A DNA stretch of 64,000 nt from Halorientalis sp. LT38 (lineage in GTDB: Archaea; Halobacteriota; Halobacteria; Halobacteriales; Haloarculaceae). A program made the position numbers and the translations under genes. The stretch is taken from contig NZ_JAYEZN010000001.1 in the NCBI RefSeq assembly GCF_037031225.1, forward strand, positions 682,001 through 746,000, in the 5' to 3' direction. The notes below the pieces were generated by a model. That model did no database searches, was not told where the DNA came from, and was given only the letters and a program-made list of their open reading frames with translations. Numbering within the stretch: the first letter of the stretch is position 1; each line of letters starts with the position of its first letter. Shown here piece after piece: positions 8,081 through 16,008 of the stretch.

Positions 8081-8808
8081 TCGTCGAGGTCGTCGTCGAG
8101 TTCCTTCTCCATGCCCGGGCTCAACTCCGCGTCGGAGTCGCCCATCATGGCCACCTCGGACTCGAGCCACTCCTTGAACCACACGACGCGCTTGAGTCGC
8201 TGGTGGACGAGGCTCTCGGCGGTGTCGCTCTCGACCCGGTCGGCGGCGTCCCGGCCGCGTTCGAGCACCCGCCCGACCATCTCCGCGCTGTCCATGTGCG
8301 TGCGCGACTCGTAGCCCATCCGCAACAGCATCAGCGCGGTTCCGTTCGCACCTACCTTGTCCAGCAGGTCGGCCTCGATGAGACACTGCGTCTCGAGCGG
8401 CAGGTCCGAGAGCGGCCCCTGGTAGGAGTGGTCGCGGACGGCTGCGCAGACCTCGTCCACGAACGACTGCGGGTAGTCACAGTGGGCCGTCAGGTACTCG
8501 CGGGCGATGCGAGCGCCCTCCTCGGCGTGGACGTCCTGTTCGGCCTCCAGTTTCGCGATGTCGTGAAAGAGGGCGGCGACGCGCGTGACGTCGACGTTCG
8601 CGCCCTCTTCTCTGGCGATGTCGGCGGCCAGTTCGACCACGTTCATGATGTGGTTGAACCGGTAGGCCGCTGAGTGCCAGGGGTACCAGCGCATCCGGCC
8701 GCCCTCCTCTTCGCTCACGACGCTCGCTTCGAGGTAGTCGTGCACGAAGACCTGCATCTCCTCGAATTCAGCCTCGGAGACGGGCGACTCGCGTATTTCA
8801 ACGCCCAC
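8077..8808 (-). CDS. HD-domain phosphohydrolase
   Basis: 243 aa. HD superfamily metal ligands are visible: H53 (FNHIMNVVELA), the doublet H82-D83 (ALFHDIAKLE), H94, and a distal D in AVRDHSYQG, followed by LIEADLLDKVG. The family hydrolyses nucleotides or cyclic nucleotides; this member's substrate cannot be told. The C-terminus ends in an acidic tail typical of halophiles. It is divergent from the GNAT/zinc-ribbon gene. Confidence 0.82.
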   Translation of the reverse strand: MGVEIRESPVSEAEFEEMQVFVHDYLEASVVSEEEGGRMRWYPWHSAAYRFNHIMNVVELAADIAREEGANVDVTRVAALFHDIAKLEAEQDVHAEEGARIAREYLTAHCDYPQSFVDEVCAAVRDHSYQGPLSDLPLETQCLIEADLLDKVGANGTALMLLRMGYESRTHMDSAEMVGRVLERGRDAADRVESDTAESLVHQRLKRVVWFKEWLESEVAMMGDSDAELSPGMEKELDDDLDD

Positions 8809-8850
8809 GGGCCCACCTCCGGACGTGACGTTCGGTGTTCATCTTACGGA

Positions 8851-8858
8851 TATAAAAG
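8851..8858 (-). promoter_or_regulatory. TATA element upstream of the HD hydrolase
   Basis: The minus strand reads CTTTTATATCC about 46 nt before the start codon. It is one of the clearest A/T islands in this 207 bp divergent spacer and predicts a leader of about 20 nt. Confidence 0.4.
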
Positions 8859-8983
8859 CGTGTGCGGGTCTTTAGCGTTACGACACCCTGAAATCTACAG
8901 CGCCCCTGCATCCGAGGTCGAAACCACCCGCCCGACCCCCGGGTCGCCCCTCCCGTCGAGCGCGAATACCGCGGGTGACGTAG

Positions 8984-8990
8984 ATTTATT
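8984..8990 (+). promoter_or_regulatory. TATA element upstream of the GNAT/zinc-ribbon gene
   Basis: ATTTATT is centred 29 nt before the ATG at 9016, so the transcript is probably leaderless. Confidence 0.45.
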
Positions 8991-9015
8991 GCCAGCCACA
9001 GCCATACTGTAACAT

Positions 9016-9747
9016 ATGGAAGTACGAGCGGCGACGCCCGACGATCAGGACGCAATCAGGGAGATCGCCGAACGGTCGCTCCAGGCGTCCTACACCCTCA
9101 GTCCGGGGACGATCGAGGGCACGGTACGACAGTGGTACGACGACGACGAGTTCGAGGAGAAAGTCGATCGAGACGACATGCTCTTCCTCGTGGCCGAACG
9201 CGACGGCGAGCCGGTCGCGTTCACCGAGACCGTCGTCCACGACGACGAGAACGGCGCGGACCTGCTGTGGCTCCACGTCCACCCCGACTACCGCGGGGAG
9301 GGAATCGGAGAGGAGCTCTTCGAGACCGTCCGCGACCGCCTCGGCGAGCGGGGGATCAGCCAGCTCCGCGGCCGCGTCCTGTCGATGAACGAGGTCGGCA
9401 ACACCTTCTACCGGAACCGCGGCTTCGAGAAGGTCGGCGAAGGGGAGGTCGAGATCGACGGCAGCCCCTACACCGAAGCGCTCTACCTCGAGGCCGAACC
9501 GGAGGGCCTCGAACCCCGGACGACCGACGAGGGCCAGACGGTGTACATCGACCACGACGACGTCGACCACGGCTCGGCCGGCCCCTTCCACGTCGTCTAC
9601 GTCGACGAGAACCGGACGGACAAATACGGCTACCACTGCGGGAAGTGCGACTCGCTCGCCAACGCCATGGACGCGATGGGCCGCATCGAGTGCAGCGAGT
9701 GCGGCAACAGCCGCAAACCGACCCGCTGGGACGCGGCGTACCTCTAA
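9016..9747 (+). CDS. GNAT acetyltransferase fused to a C-terminal zinc-ribbon domain (DUF5816-like)
   Basis: 243 aa. Residues 1-155 are a GNAT domain with the acetyl-CoA loop HPDYRGEGIGEELF and the late motif NTFYRNRGFEKVG. A linker leads to a distinct C-terminal domain (about 165-243) ending in CGKC ... CSECGNSRKPTRWD, which I recall as the haloarchaeal DUF5816 domain. The zinc ribbon may bind RNA, DNA or protein and would direct the acetyltransferase. The substrate is unknown. Confidence 0.78.
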   Translation: MEVRAATPDDQDAIREIAERSLQASYTLSPGTIEGTVRQWYDDDEFEEKVDRDDMLFLVAERDGEPVAFTETVVHDDENGADLLWLHVHPDYRGEGIGEELFETVRDRLGERGISQLRGRVLSMNEVGNTFYRNRGFEKVGEGEVEIDGSPYTEALYLEAEPEGLEPRTTDEGQTVYIDHDDVDHGSAGPFHVVYVDENRTDKYGYHCGKCDSLANAMDAMGRIECSECGNSRKPTRWDAAYL

Positions 9748-9787
9748 CCGCACCACCCGCAACGCGTCCGTTCACGAACCCGCCCCG

Positions 9788-10450
9788 TCACAGCGAGTTC
9801 GACGGCAGGCCCGCTTCGCTGCGCAGTTGTGCCAGTTCCTCGTCGCTCTCCGCGATCCCCGTCGTCACGAGCAGGCGGACGCCCCGGCGCACGCTGATGT
9901 CGATCTCGTGGACCTGGCCCTCGGGCACCAGCAGGAATCGCCCGCCGGTCGGGTTCGGGCTGTTCGGTAGAAAGACGTTGTAGAGAGGGCCGCCAGCCAC
10001 CGCTTCGGCCTCCGTCGGCCCGTCGCCGGTGACGAACCCGATGCTGTAGACGCCCTCCCGCGGGTACTCCACCATGACGACGCTCTCGTACCGGTTCGAG
10101 CGCTCCATCAGGGCGTTGGCCACCTGTCTGAGACTCGAGTAGATGATGCTGACCAGCGGGACGACGCCGATCCCCCGGTCGACCCAGCCGAAGACGCGCT
10201 GGCCGACGGCCCCCTGGGCGAGATAGCCCAGGGCGACGATCACCGCGACGATCACCACCAGCGCGAGCACCTGTGCCACGACCTCGATGTTGGCCGTGTA
10301 CCGGGTCAGCTGGGTCCCCTGGACGACCGGGTCGATGAACGTCGTCACCCACCCGACCAGAAACTGCAAGGCGACGATGGTGACGACCAGCGGCGCGACC
10401 AGCGCGAGTCCGGCGACGAAACTGTTGCGAAGCACCTGCGAGAAGCGCAT
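9788..10450 (-). CDS. DUF502-family membrane protein
   Basis: 220 aa. Two N-terminal membrane helices (about 8-33 and 55-80) are followed by IGVVPLVSIIYSSLRQV and a C-terminal soluble domain with PNSPNPTGGRFLLVPE, the hallmark of DUF502 proteins found in bacteria, archaea and plants (COV-type). The function is unknown; membrane-associated roles have been suggested in plants. The ATG at 10450 is chosen because the family begins MRFxxxLRNxFxAG, and a TATA-like CTTTTATC lies about 27 nt upstream. Confidence 0.85.
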   Translation of the reverse strand: MRFSQVLRNSFVAGLALVAPLVVTIVALQFLVGWVTTFIDPVVQGTQLTRYTANIEVVAQVLALVVIVAVIVALGYLAQGAVGQRVFGWVDRGIGVVPLVSIIYSSLRQVANALMERSNRYESVVMVEYPREGVYSIGFVTGDGPTEAEAVAGGPLYNVFLPNSPNPTGGRFLLVPEGQVHEIDISVRRGVRLLVTTGIAESDEELAQLRSEAGLPSNSL

Positions 10451-10525
10451 AGGCTGCCCTGTGCGCGATCCGATAAAAGCGTGCTGCCCCGGGCATCTTT
10501 GTGTCCGGAGCGCCTTCCCGTAGGC

Positions 10526-11038
10526 GTGACCGACACCGATCCCACCGGCGACCGAGACGCCGCGCCCTGGCAGCCCTCGGGCCCCTGGTCCCGCGAGGAG
10601 GCGCTCGCCTTCCTCGCGGACGTGCGCATCCCGATCAGGCTGAGTTGCCGGACGCCCGAGGACGGCCTCTGGATGCTCTCCCTGTGGTACGAGGTCGACG
10701 ACGGCGCCCTCCGGTGTGCGACCGCCGCCAGCGCCGACGTGGTCGAGTTTCTCGAACACGACCCCCGCGTGGCCTTCGAGGTGTCCGTCAACGACCCGCC
10801 CTACCGTGGGGTGCGCGGCCAGGCCACCGTCACTCTCGACCCCGACCCGGACAAGGTCGTCCTCCGGTCCCTCGTCGAACGCTACCTCGGCGGCACCGAC
10901 TCCTCGCTGGCCCAGACGCTCCTGTCGAAAGAACGCGAGGAGGTCAGACTCACTGTCGAGCCGACCAGAGTCGCGACCTGGGACTACGGCAAGCGGATGG
11001 CCGACGCTCAGAGTTCCGAGCGCGACGGCCCGACGTAG
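10526..11038 (+). CDS. Pyridoxamine 5'-phosphate oxidase-family (PPOX) flavin/F420-binding protein
   Basis: 170 aa with a GTG start at 10526 chosen because upstream residues show no similarity. The split-barrel pattern is visible: EEALAFLADVRIPIRLSC, WMLSLWYEVDDGALRCATAA, then VAFEVSVNDPPYRGVRGQATV and a C-terminal VEPTRVATWDYGKRM. Such proteins bind FMN, F420 or heme; the cofactor cannot be told. It is divergent from DUF502 and its last 31 bp overlap the small membrane-protein gene on the other strand. Confidence 0.75.
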   Translation: MTDTDPTGDRDAAPWQPSGPWSREEALAFLADVRIPIRLSCRTPEDGLWMLSLWYEVDDGALRCATAASADVVEFLEHDPRVAFEVSVNDPPYRGVRGQATVTLDPDPDKVVLRSLVERYLGGTDSSLAQTLLSKEREEVRLTVEPTRVATWDYGKRMADAQSSERDGPT

Positions 11039-11166
11039 AAGCGGAGGACGGCGTAGAACACCGCGACGATCAGCAATCCGACCGCGACGCCCACGACCGC
11101 GTCGACGAACGCGTGGGAGAACGGCGTCCGCGCCGCGCCCGCGTGGAGGAAGACGGAGTCTAGCAT
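11008..11166 (-). CDS. Small single-pass membrane protein (52 aa)
   Basis: The frame reads MLDSVFLHAGAARTPF, then one strong membrane helix (about residues 18-44, VDAVVGVAVGLLIVAVFYAVLRF), then VGPSRSEL. Start ATG and stop are clean. It overlaps the 3' end of the PPOX gene tail to tail, where a chance membrane helix is unlikely in a G+C-rich shadow frame. I do not recognise a family. Confidence 0.6.
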   Translation of the reverse strand: MLDSVFLHAGAARTPFSHAFVDAVVGVAVGLLIVAVFYAVLRFYVGPSRSEL

Positions 11167-11439
11167 CGGGGAACCCTTACCCGTACTACCACGCCCGGAA
11201 ATTCAAGGTTTCGGGTTCCGGCCGAGTCGCTTCGGTCTGGCGTACTGTAGAACTATCTGGACCCGTCGATATCCTGGATCGGTGATCGGTTTCAGCTGCT
11301 GTGCTGGATTCACAGCGCATAGTCAGCATCCCGGTGGTACTGGGATGGGCTACAGTAACACGGACGAGAGAGTAGGGGTGGTTCGCCCGACGCTGGCAGT
11401 CTCGGCGCCATCCGAGTGCCGATCGATCGACGTCGACGT
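11167..11439. other. Intergenic spacer with no gene seen
   Basis: This 273 bp lies between the 5' end of the small membrane-protein gene and the 3' end of the potassium channel. It is visibly less G+C-rich than its neighbours. It contains an A/T-rich patch near 11195-11205 (TTGAATTTCC on the minus strand) that could be the small gene's promoter, and a CATCCC/GGGATG hairpin near 11330-11350. No supported coding frame is seen on either strand. Confidence 0.5.
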
Positions 11440-13077
11440 TCAGGCCCGGAACTGCTGTTCGAACTGTGTAATGGCCTCGTCGGTCCCCGTGATAACGAAC
11501 TCGTCACCGGCTTCGAAGGTGAAATTCACGGGATCGAACCGGGTGATCGTTTTGCCGTCTCGAATCACCGCGATGACCGTACAGCCGGTCGTCGTCCGTA
11601 CTTCTTCCGCAGCGAGCGTGGTTCCTTCCAGGCCACTCGCCGGAAGCCGGACGACGTTGATTTGCGTCTGGTATGTCAACACCTCTTCGTCCTCGAAAAC
11701 CGTCGAGGCCAGCATCCGTCCGCTGACCGTCGCCAGCGATTGCACGTAATCCGCCCCGGCCCGGTAGAGTTTCTCGACGTCTTCTTCCTCGTTCGCCCGG
11801 ACGATGATCTGCAGGTCGGGATTCAATTCCCGGACGATCAGGGTCGTGAAAACCGCCGTCGTATCGTCGGCAACCGTGAGTACCAGCGCGTCCGCGTCCC
11901 TGATCCCGGCCGCTTCCAGAACGTCTGGATCCCGGGCGTCCCCGACGACATCGACCTGTTCCTGTTGCTCGATATCTAGCACGGTCAGACGCGAGCCGGA
12001 TCCTGCTAACCCATCGTATACGGCGCGTCCAGAATCACCATACCCGGCGAGGACGATCCGCTGCGCGGTAAAGTCACGGACAGCCGAGACCGTGATCTCC
12101 CGCAGGGATTCTACCTGGTCGGATTCGCCAGTTACGAGCAGTCGCGTCCCGGCCTCCAGTCTGTCGTCGAGATCGACGGGCGTTTTGAAGTCGCTATCGA
12201 GCCAGGCCCCGACCACGTTCACACCGAATCGGTCCCGGAGTGCCGCCTCGGCGAACGTCGTGTGAGCGAGGTCGCTGTCCTCCGAGATCGTTAGTTCGAC
12301 GAGTTCGAAATCCTCACCGATGGTGACCCCTTCGTCGATCTCCGTCGTAACCGCGGTCGGAAGATGCTCCGCCAAACTCTCCCCCAGTAATTGCCGCGGA
12401 GAGAGGACGTCGTCTACTCCGGCTGCGCGGTGATACTGAGCGAGATCGGCGTCCTCGACGAGCGCGATCACGCGGACGTCCGGACGGGCTTCACGGACGG
12501 CAAGTGCGATACTCGCGCTCCTGTCGTCGGCGGCATCGATGACCACACACATCGCAGATTCGATGTGCGCGTTCGCGAGCGTCTCGGTCGTCTCCGCGTC
12601 GCCTTCGATGAGTCGATACCCCCGTTCGTACAGTTCACGTGCCGTCTCCGGATCGGATTCGATGTGGACGTAATCGCGGCCCCGGGCTTCGAGTTCCCCG
12701 ATGAACGCGTCGGTTCGGGGCGTGTGTTCACAGATGATGACGTGATCGTCTAGCTCGGGCGCGACTTGGGGCGCGCTTGGCGTGAGTGCATCCCGGATCC
12801 ACGGGACAGCGAACACGTCTACGGCGGTGAGGATCAGCCCGATGCCGGTGAACTGCATCACGATCGCCAGCAGATTCATCTGTGGCGTTAGCCACGGTGC
12901 ATCTTCACCATAGCCCGTCGTGGTAAAGCTCTGAATCACGACCTGGAGCGACCGATACAGGGGCTGGGGACGATTCTCCCAGCTAGCCATCCCGACATTG
13001 TAGACCACCGTCAGCAACAGGGTCAGCACGATAACCAGTGCCAGATAGTAACCGGTTCGACGGGACGGTCGCTGCAT
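11440..13077 (-). CDS. Two-TM potassium channel with two TrkA-N/TrkA-C (RCK) modules
   Basis: 545 aa. Two membrane helices (about 10-30 and 67-90) flank a pore loop carrying TTTGYGE at residues 52-58, a potassium selectivity filter. Then come two RCK modules: DDHVIICEH with TrkA-C, and QRIVLAGYGDSGRAV with a final TrkA-C domain (residues ~470-545). The tandem RCK arrangement resembles gated archaeal K+ channels. The gene is somewhat less G+C-rich than its neighbours. A TATA element sits about 25 nt upstream of the ATG. Confidence 0.88.
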   Translation of the reverse strand: MQRPSRRTGYYLALVIVLTLLLTVVYNVGMASWENRPQPLYRSLQVVIQSFTTTGYGEDAPWLTPQMNLLAIVMQFTGIGLILTAVDVFAVPWIRDALTPSAPQVAPELDDHVIICEHTPRTDAFIGELEARGRDYVHIESDPETARELYERGYRLIEGDAETTETLANAHIESAMCVVIDAADDRSASIALAVREARPDVRVIALVEDADLAQYHRAAGVDDVLSPRQLLGESLAEHLPTAVTTEIDEGVTIGEDFELVELTISEDSDLAHTTFAEAALRDRFGVNVVGAWLDSDFKTPVDLDDRLEAGTRLLVTGESDQVESLREITVSAVRDFTAQRIVLAGYGDSGRAVYDGLAGSGSRLTVLDIEQQEQVDVVGDARDPDVLEAAGIRDADALVLTVADDTTAVFTTLIVRELNPDLQIIVRANEEEDVEKLYRAGADYVQSLATVSGRMLASTVFEDEEVLTYQTQINVVRLPASGLEGTTLAAEEVRTTTGCTVIAVIRDGKTITRFDPVNFTFEAGDEFVITGTDEAITQFEQQFRA

Positions 13078-13094
13078 ACAGGGGAATACAGGTG

Positions 13095-13106
13095 AATTTA
13101 TTTATC
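13095..13106 (-). promoter_or_regulatory. TATA element of the potassium channel gene
   Basis: The minus strand reads GATAAATAAATTC, centred about 25 nt before the ATG at 13077: a strong haloarchaeal TATA in a leaderless position. Confidence 0.55.
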
Positions 13107-13540
<434 letters not shown>

Positions 13541-13563
13541 ACGTCTTCATCGTCCGGACCGAC

Positions 13564-13580
13564 GAGTAAGAAGCTTACTC
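13564..13580. promoter_or_regulatory. Inverted repeat GAGTAAG-aag-CTTACTC upstream of tRNA-Gln
   Basis: A perfect 7-3-7 palindrome lies between the DtxR-type regulator's stop codon and the tRNA 5' end. It overlaps the only A/T-rich stretch where the tRNA promoter should be (minus strand CTTCTTAC). It may be the tRNA promoter, the regulator's transcript end, or both. Confidence 0.3.
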
Positions 13581-13596
13581 TTGGTGGCGATTTCGC

Positions 13597-14028
13597 TCAG
13601 TCCGCCGGGTCCGCTTCGACCTCGAGCAGCTCGCAGGCGTCGTCTTCGGGGTCGAAGCAGTCCGGGCACTTCGGATTGCGGTCGATGATGGTGTCGAGGC
13701 GTTCGGCGACCGTCTCGTCGATGACGGGTTCGAGCTGTTTGGCCTCGGCCTGGAACTCCTCGACGTCGAGGACCTCGAAGAGGAATCGCTCGATGATGCA
13801 GTAGGTCTGGAGCGCGTCGCGGGCCCGGACGATGCCGTCGTCGGTGAGCGTGACGCCCTTGTACTTCTCGTGGTCGAGCAGGTCGCGCTCTTCGAGTTTG
13901 CCGATCATCTCGTTGGCGCTCGCGGGGCTCACGTCGAGCATGTCGGCGACGCGGCCGGTGGCGGCCGGGCCGTCCTCGACCTGCTGGACCAGATAGATCG
14001 CCTTCAGGTACTGGTCGGCCGTGTTCAC
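13597..14028 (-). CDS. DtxR/MntR-family metal-dependent transcriptional regulator
   Basis: 143 aa. N-terminal winged helix (MNTADQYLKAIYLVQQV, GRVADMLDVSPASANEMIGKLEERDLLDHEKYKGVTLTDDG) followed by the dimerisation/metal domain (YCIIERFLFEVLDVEEFQAEAKQLEP) and a cysteine-containing end (CPDCFDPEDDAC). It lacks the SH3-like domain, as in the short archaeal members. Such regulators sense Fe2+ or Mn2+. Neighbours are a ferritin-like protein and sufBCD, so iron control is the likely role. Confidence 0.9.
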   Translation of the reverse strand: MNTADQYLKAIYLVQQVEDGPAATGRVADMLDVSPASANEMIGKLEERDLLDHEKYKGVTLTDDGIVRARDALQTYCIIERFLFEVLDVEEFQAEAKQLEPVIDETVAERLDTIIDRNPKCPDCFDPEDDACELLEVEADPAD

Positions 14029-14065
14029 GCCAGATCCCCTCCGTCCGCTCGTCGATGGCTCCCGA

Positions 14066-14545
14066 TCATTCTCGTGTCTCCATGAGTTCGGTGACTTCCT
14101 CGACTCCCTCCGCCTCCTCCTCTCGGATCGCAGTGAGCGTCTCGATCAGTTCCGCGCGATCGACGCCGAAGGTGGCGTCGGAGGCCTCGATGGCCCCGAT
14201 GAGATCGTCGTAGAACTTGTAGGCGGTCTCCTCGTTACACAATTGATCGTAGAGGACGCCGTCGAAGTCCGCCTCGGACTCGTACTGGGCCGTCACCAGT
14301 CCCTTGATCTCCTCGAAGGGGATGGTGTCGGCTTCCAGGTCGTCGATGAGCGTCTCCAGTCGATCGCGGTGGTCGGCCGACTCCCGGGCGGCCTCGTCCA
14401 GAAGCGCCTCCAGTTCCGGGTCCTCGAGCTCCAGCGCCCGGGCGTGCTCGCCGGCGCGCGCCTCGACGACCTCTTCGAGGACGACGCCGATCTGTAACAG
14501 TCGCGCGAGCTGGTGGTCGTTCGAGACCGGTTGCTGCACGCTCAC
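14066..14545 (-). CDS. Ferritin-like (rubrerythrin-type) four-helix protein
   Basis: 159 aa with a GTG start at 14545 giving MSVQQPVSNDHQLARLLQ; three further upstream codons are open, but relatives begin here. Helices carry possible diiron ligands: EEVVEARAGEH near residue 25-34, ESADHRDRLE near 55-64, NEETAYKFYDD near 104-114 and EEEAEGVEEV near 142-151. I infer iron binding or oxidation. It is encoded 37 nt upstream of the DtxR-type regulator on the same strand, suggesting an iron-responsive pair. Confidence 0.65.
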   Translation of the reverse strand: MSVQQPVSNDHQLARLLQIGVVLEEVVEARAGEHARALELEDPELEALLDEAARESADHRDRLETLIDDLEADTIPFEEIKGLVTAQYESEADFDGVLYDQLCNEETAYKFYDDLIGAIEASDATFGVDRAELIETLTAIREEEAEGVEEVTELMETRE

Positions 14546-14700
14546 GGCGACCACCGTCGACCGAGCCGACTCTGTCCCGCCAGCATACGCGAGAGTGCGG
14601 GAGGCTGGAACTTAAGCCGTTCCCTCGTGGTCCGTCGCGCTGCGAGTCGGGAACTGAAAATCCGAATTCGTTACTCGCGGGCCTGTGGCCCGTTCGTTTT

Positions 14701-14798
14701 CGAGGTTGCGTCCGCAACCTCGCTACTCACGAAGACGCCGGGAGAGCGAGCTCTCCCGAGCCATTCGTTCGTGACCTTCCGGTCACTCACGAAGACGC
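14701..14798. repeat. Hairpin cluster and 14-bp direct repeat after sufD
   Basis: Seen directly: a 10-2-10 palindrome CGAGGTTGCG-tc-CGCAACCTCG (14701-14722), a 9-2-9 palindrome CGGGAGAGC-ga-GCTCTCCCG (14739-14758), and a 6-4-6 palindrome GTGACC-ttcc-GGTCAC (14771-14786) that overlaps the sufD stop. ACTCACGAAGACGC occurs at 14725-14738 and again at 14785-14798 inside sufD, so the last codons of sufD are duplicated 60 bp downstream. On the minus strand the first hairpin is preceded by GAGTAGCGAGG, also found at 42922-42931. Confidence 0.7.
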
Positions 14799-15994
14799 TT
14801 CGCGATCAGCCCCGCGAGGTCCTCGCGGAACTCGTCGACCGCGACCTCGGAGAGGACGGGCTCGAAGAAGCCCTCGACCAGCATGTTCTCGGCGACCTGC
14901 GCGGGGATGGCCCGCGAGGTCATGTAGAACATGTCCTGTTCGTCGACCTGGCCGACCGTCGCGGAGTGGCTGGCCTCGGTGTCGTGGTTGTTGATGATCA
15001 GCTTCGGGGAGGCGTCGGCCTCGCTCTCGTCGGAGAGCATCAGCGTGTTCTCGCGCTGGTAGGAGTTGGTGTCCCAGGCCTCCCGGCCGACGTCCTGAAC
15101 CCCCTCGTAGACCGACCGTGCGTGGTCGTCGAGGACGCCACGCGTGATCAGGTCGGCCGTCGTGTGTTCGGCCTCGTGCCAGACTCTGGAGGCGAGGTCG
15201 AAGTGCTGGTCCTCGTGGCCGAAGAAGGCCCCGACGATCTTCGATTCCGAGGAGTCGCCGAGCAGTCGCGTCTCGACGCTGGTCTTCGTGAGGCGCGACC
15301 CGATGTTGCCCTCGATCCAGTTCACCTGGCCGTACTGGCCGGTGTGCCCGCGCTTGACCTGGAAGTTGTACGTCTCCTCGTCCAGGTTCTGCAGCGCGCC
15401 GTACTGGACGGTCGCGTTCTCGCCGGCGACGGCCTCGACGACGCCGCTGTAGTAGCGCTCGCCCTCGGCGTCGTCACCGGTCTCCTGCCGTTCGAGGATG
15501 GTGACCGAGGACGATTCCTCGGCGATCACGAGCGTGTAGTTGAACAGCGCGCGGCTGTTCATCCGGGTCCGGATCTTCACGTCCTCTGCGTCGACGCCCT
15601 CGGGGACGTAGACGACCGTCCCTGCCGAGAACAGCGCCGTCGAGAGCGCCGTGAGGTAGTCGCGCTGGGGGTCGACGACGCTGCCGAATTGCTCCTCGAT
15701 CAGGTCGCCGTGTTGGTCCAGCGCGTCGGACCAGGAGAGCACGTCGACGCCCTCGGCGTCCACGCGGTCTTTCTCCTGAGCCATCTCCAGGGGGTCGACG
15801 AAGCGCTCGTAGTCGAGCGCGTCGAGGTTCGTCCACTCCCGGCCCGGCGTCTGGATGACGGCGGGCATGTCGAGCTCTCCGAGCGCGTCGAGCGCGTCGA
15901 GGCGCGTCTCCAGCAGCCACTCGGGCTCGTCGAGCTGTTCGCTGATCTCCGTTACCTGCTCCTCCGTGAGGTTTGCTTGTACCTGCGTGCTCAT
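14783..15994 (-). CDS. sufD: Fe-S cluster assembly protein SufD
   Basis: 403 aa. The SufBD beta-helix core is visible (VVYVPEGVDAEDVKIRTRMNSRALFNYTLVIAEESSSVTI...). The late block HDTEASHSATVGQVDEQDMFYMTSRAIPA, where SufB/D subunits contact, is intact. SufD pairs with SufB and SufC in the cytosolic scaffold that builds Fe-S clusters. It is the last gene of the sufCBD operon, 14 nt after sufB. Its 3' end runs into a hairpin cluster. Confidence 0.94.
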   Translation of the reverse strand: MSTQVQANLTEEQVTEISEQLDEPEWLLETRLDALDALGELDMPAVIQTPGREWTNLDALDYERFVDPLEMAQEKDRVDAEGVDVLSWSDALDQHGDLIEEQFGSVVDPQRDYLTALSTALFSAGTVVYVPEGVDAEDVKIRTRMNSRALFNYTLVIAEESSSVTILERQETGDDAEGERYYSGVVEAVAGENATVQYGALQNLDEETYNFQVKRGHTGQYGQVNWIEGNIGSRLTKTSVETRLLGDSSESKIVGAFFGHEDQHFDLASRVWHEAEHTTADLITRGVLDDHARSVYEGVQDVGREAWDTNSYQRENTLMLSDESEADASPKLIINNHDTEASHSATVGQVDEQDMFYMTSRAIPAQVAENMLVEGFFEPVLSEVAVDEFREDLAGLIAKRLRE

Positions 15995-16008
15995 GGTCGA
16001 TCCGGGGG

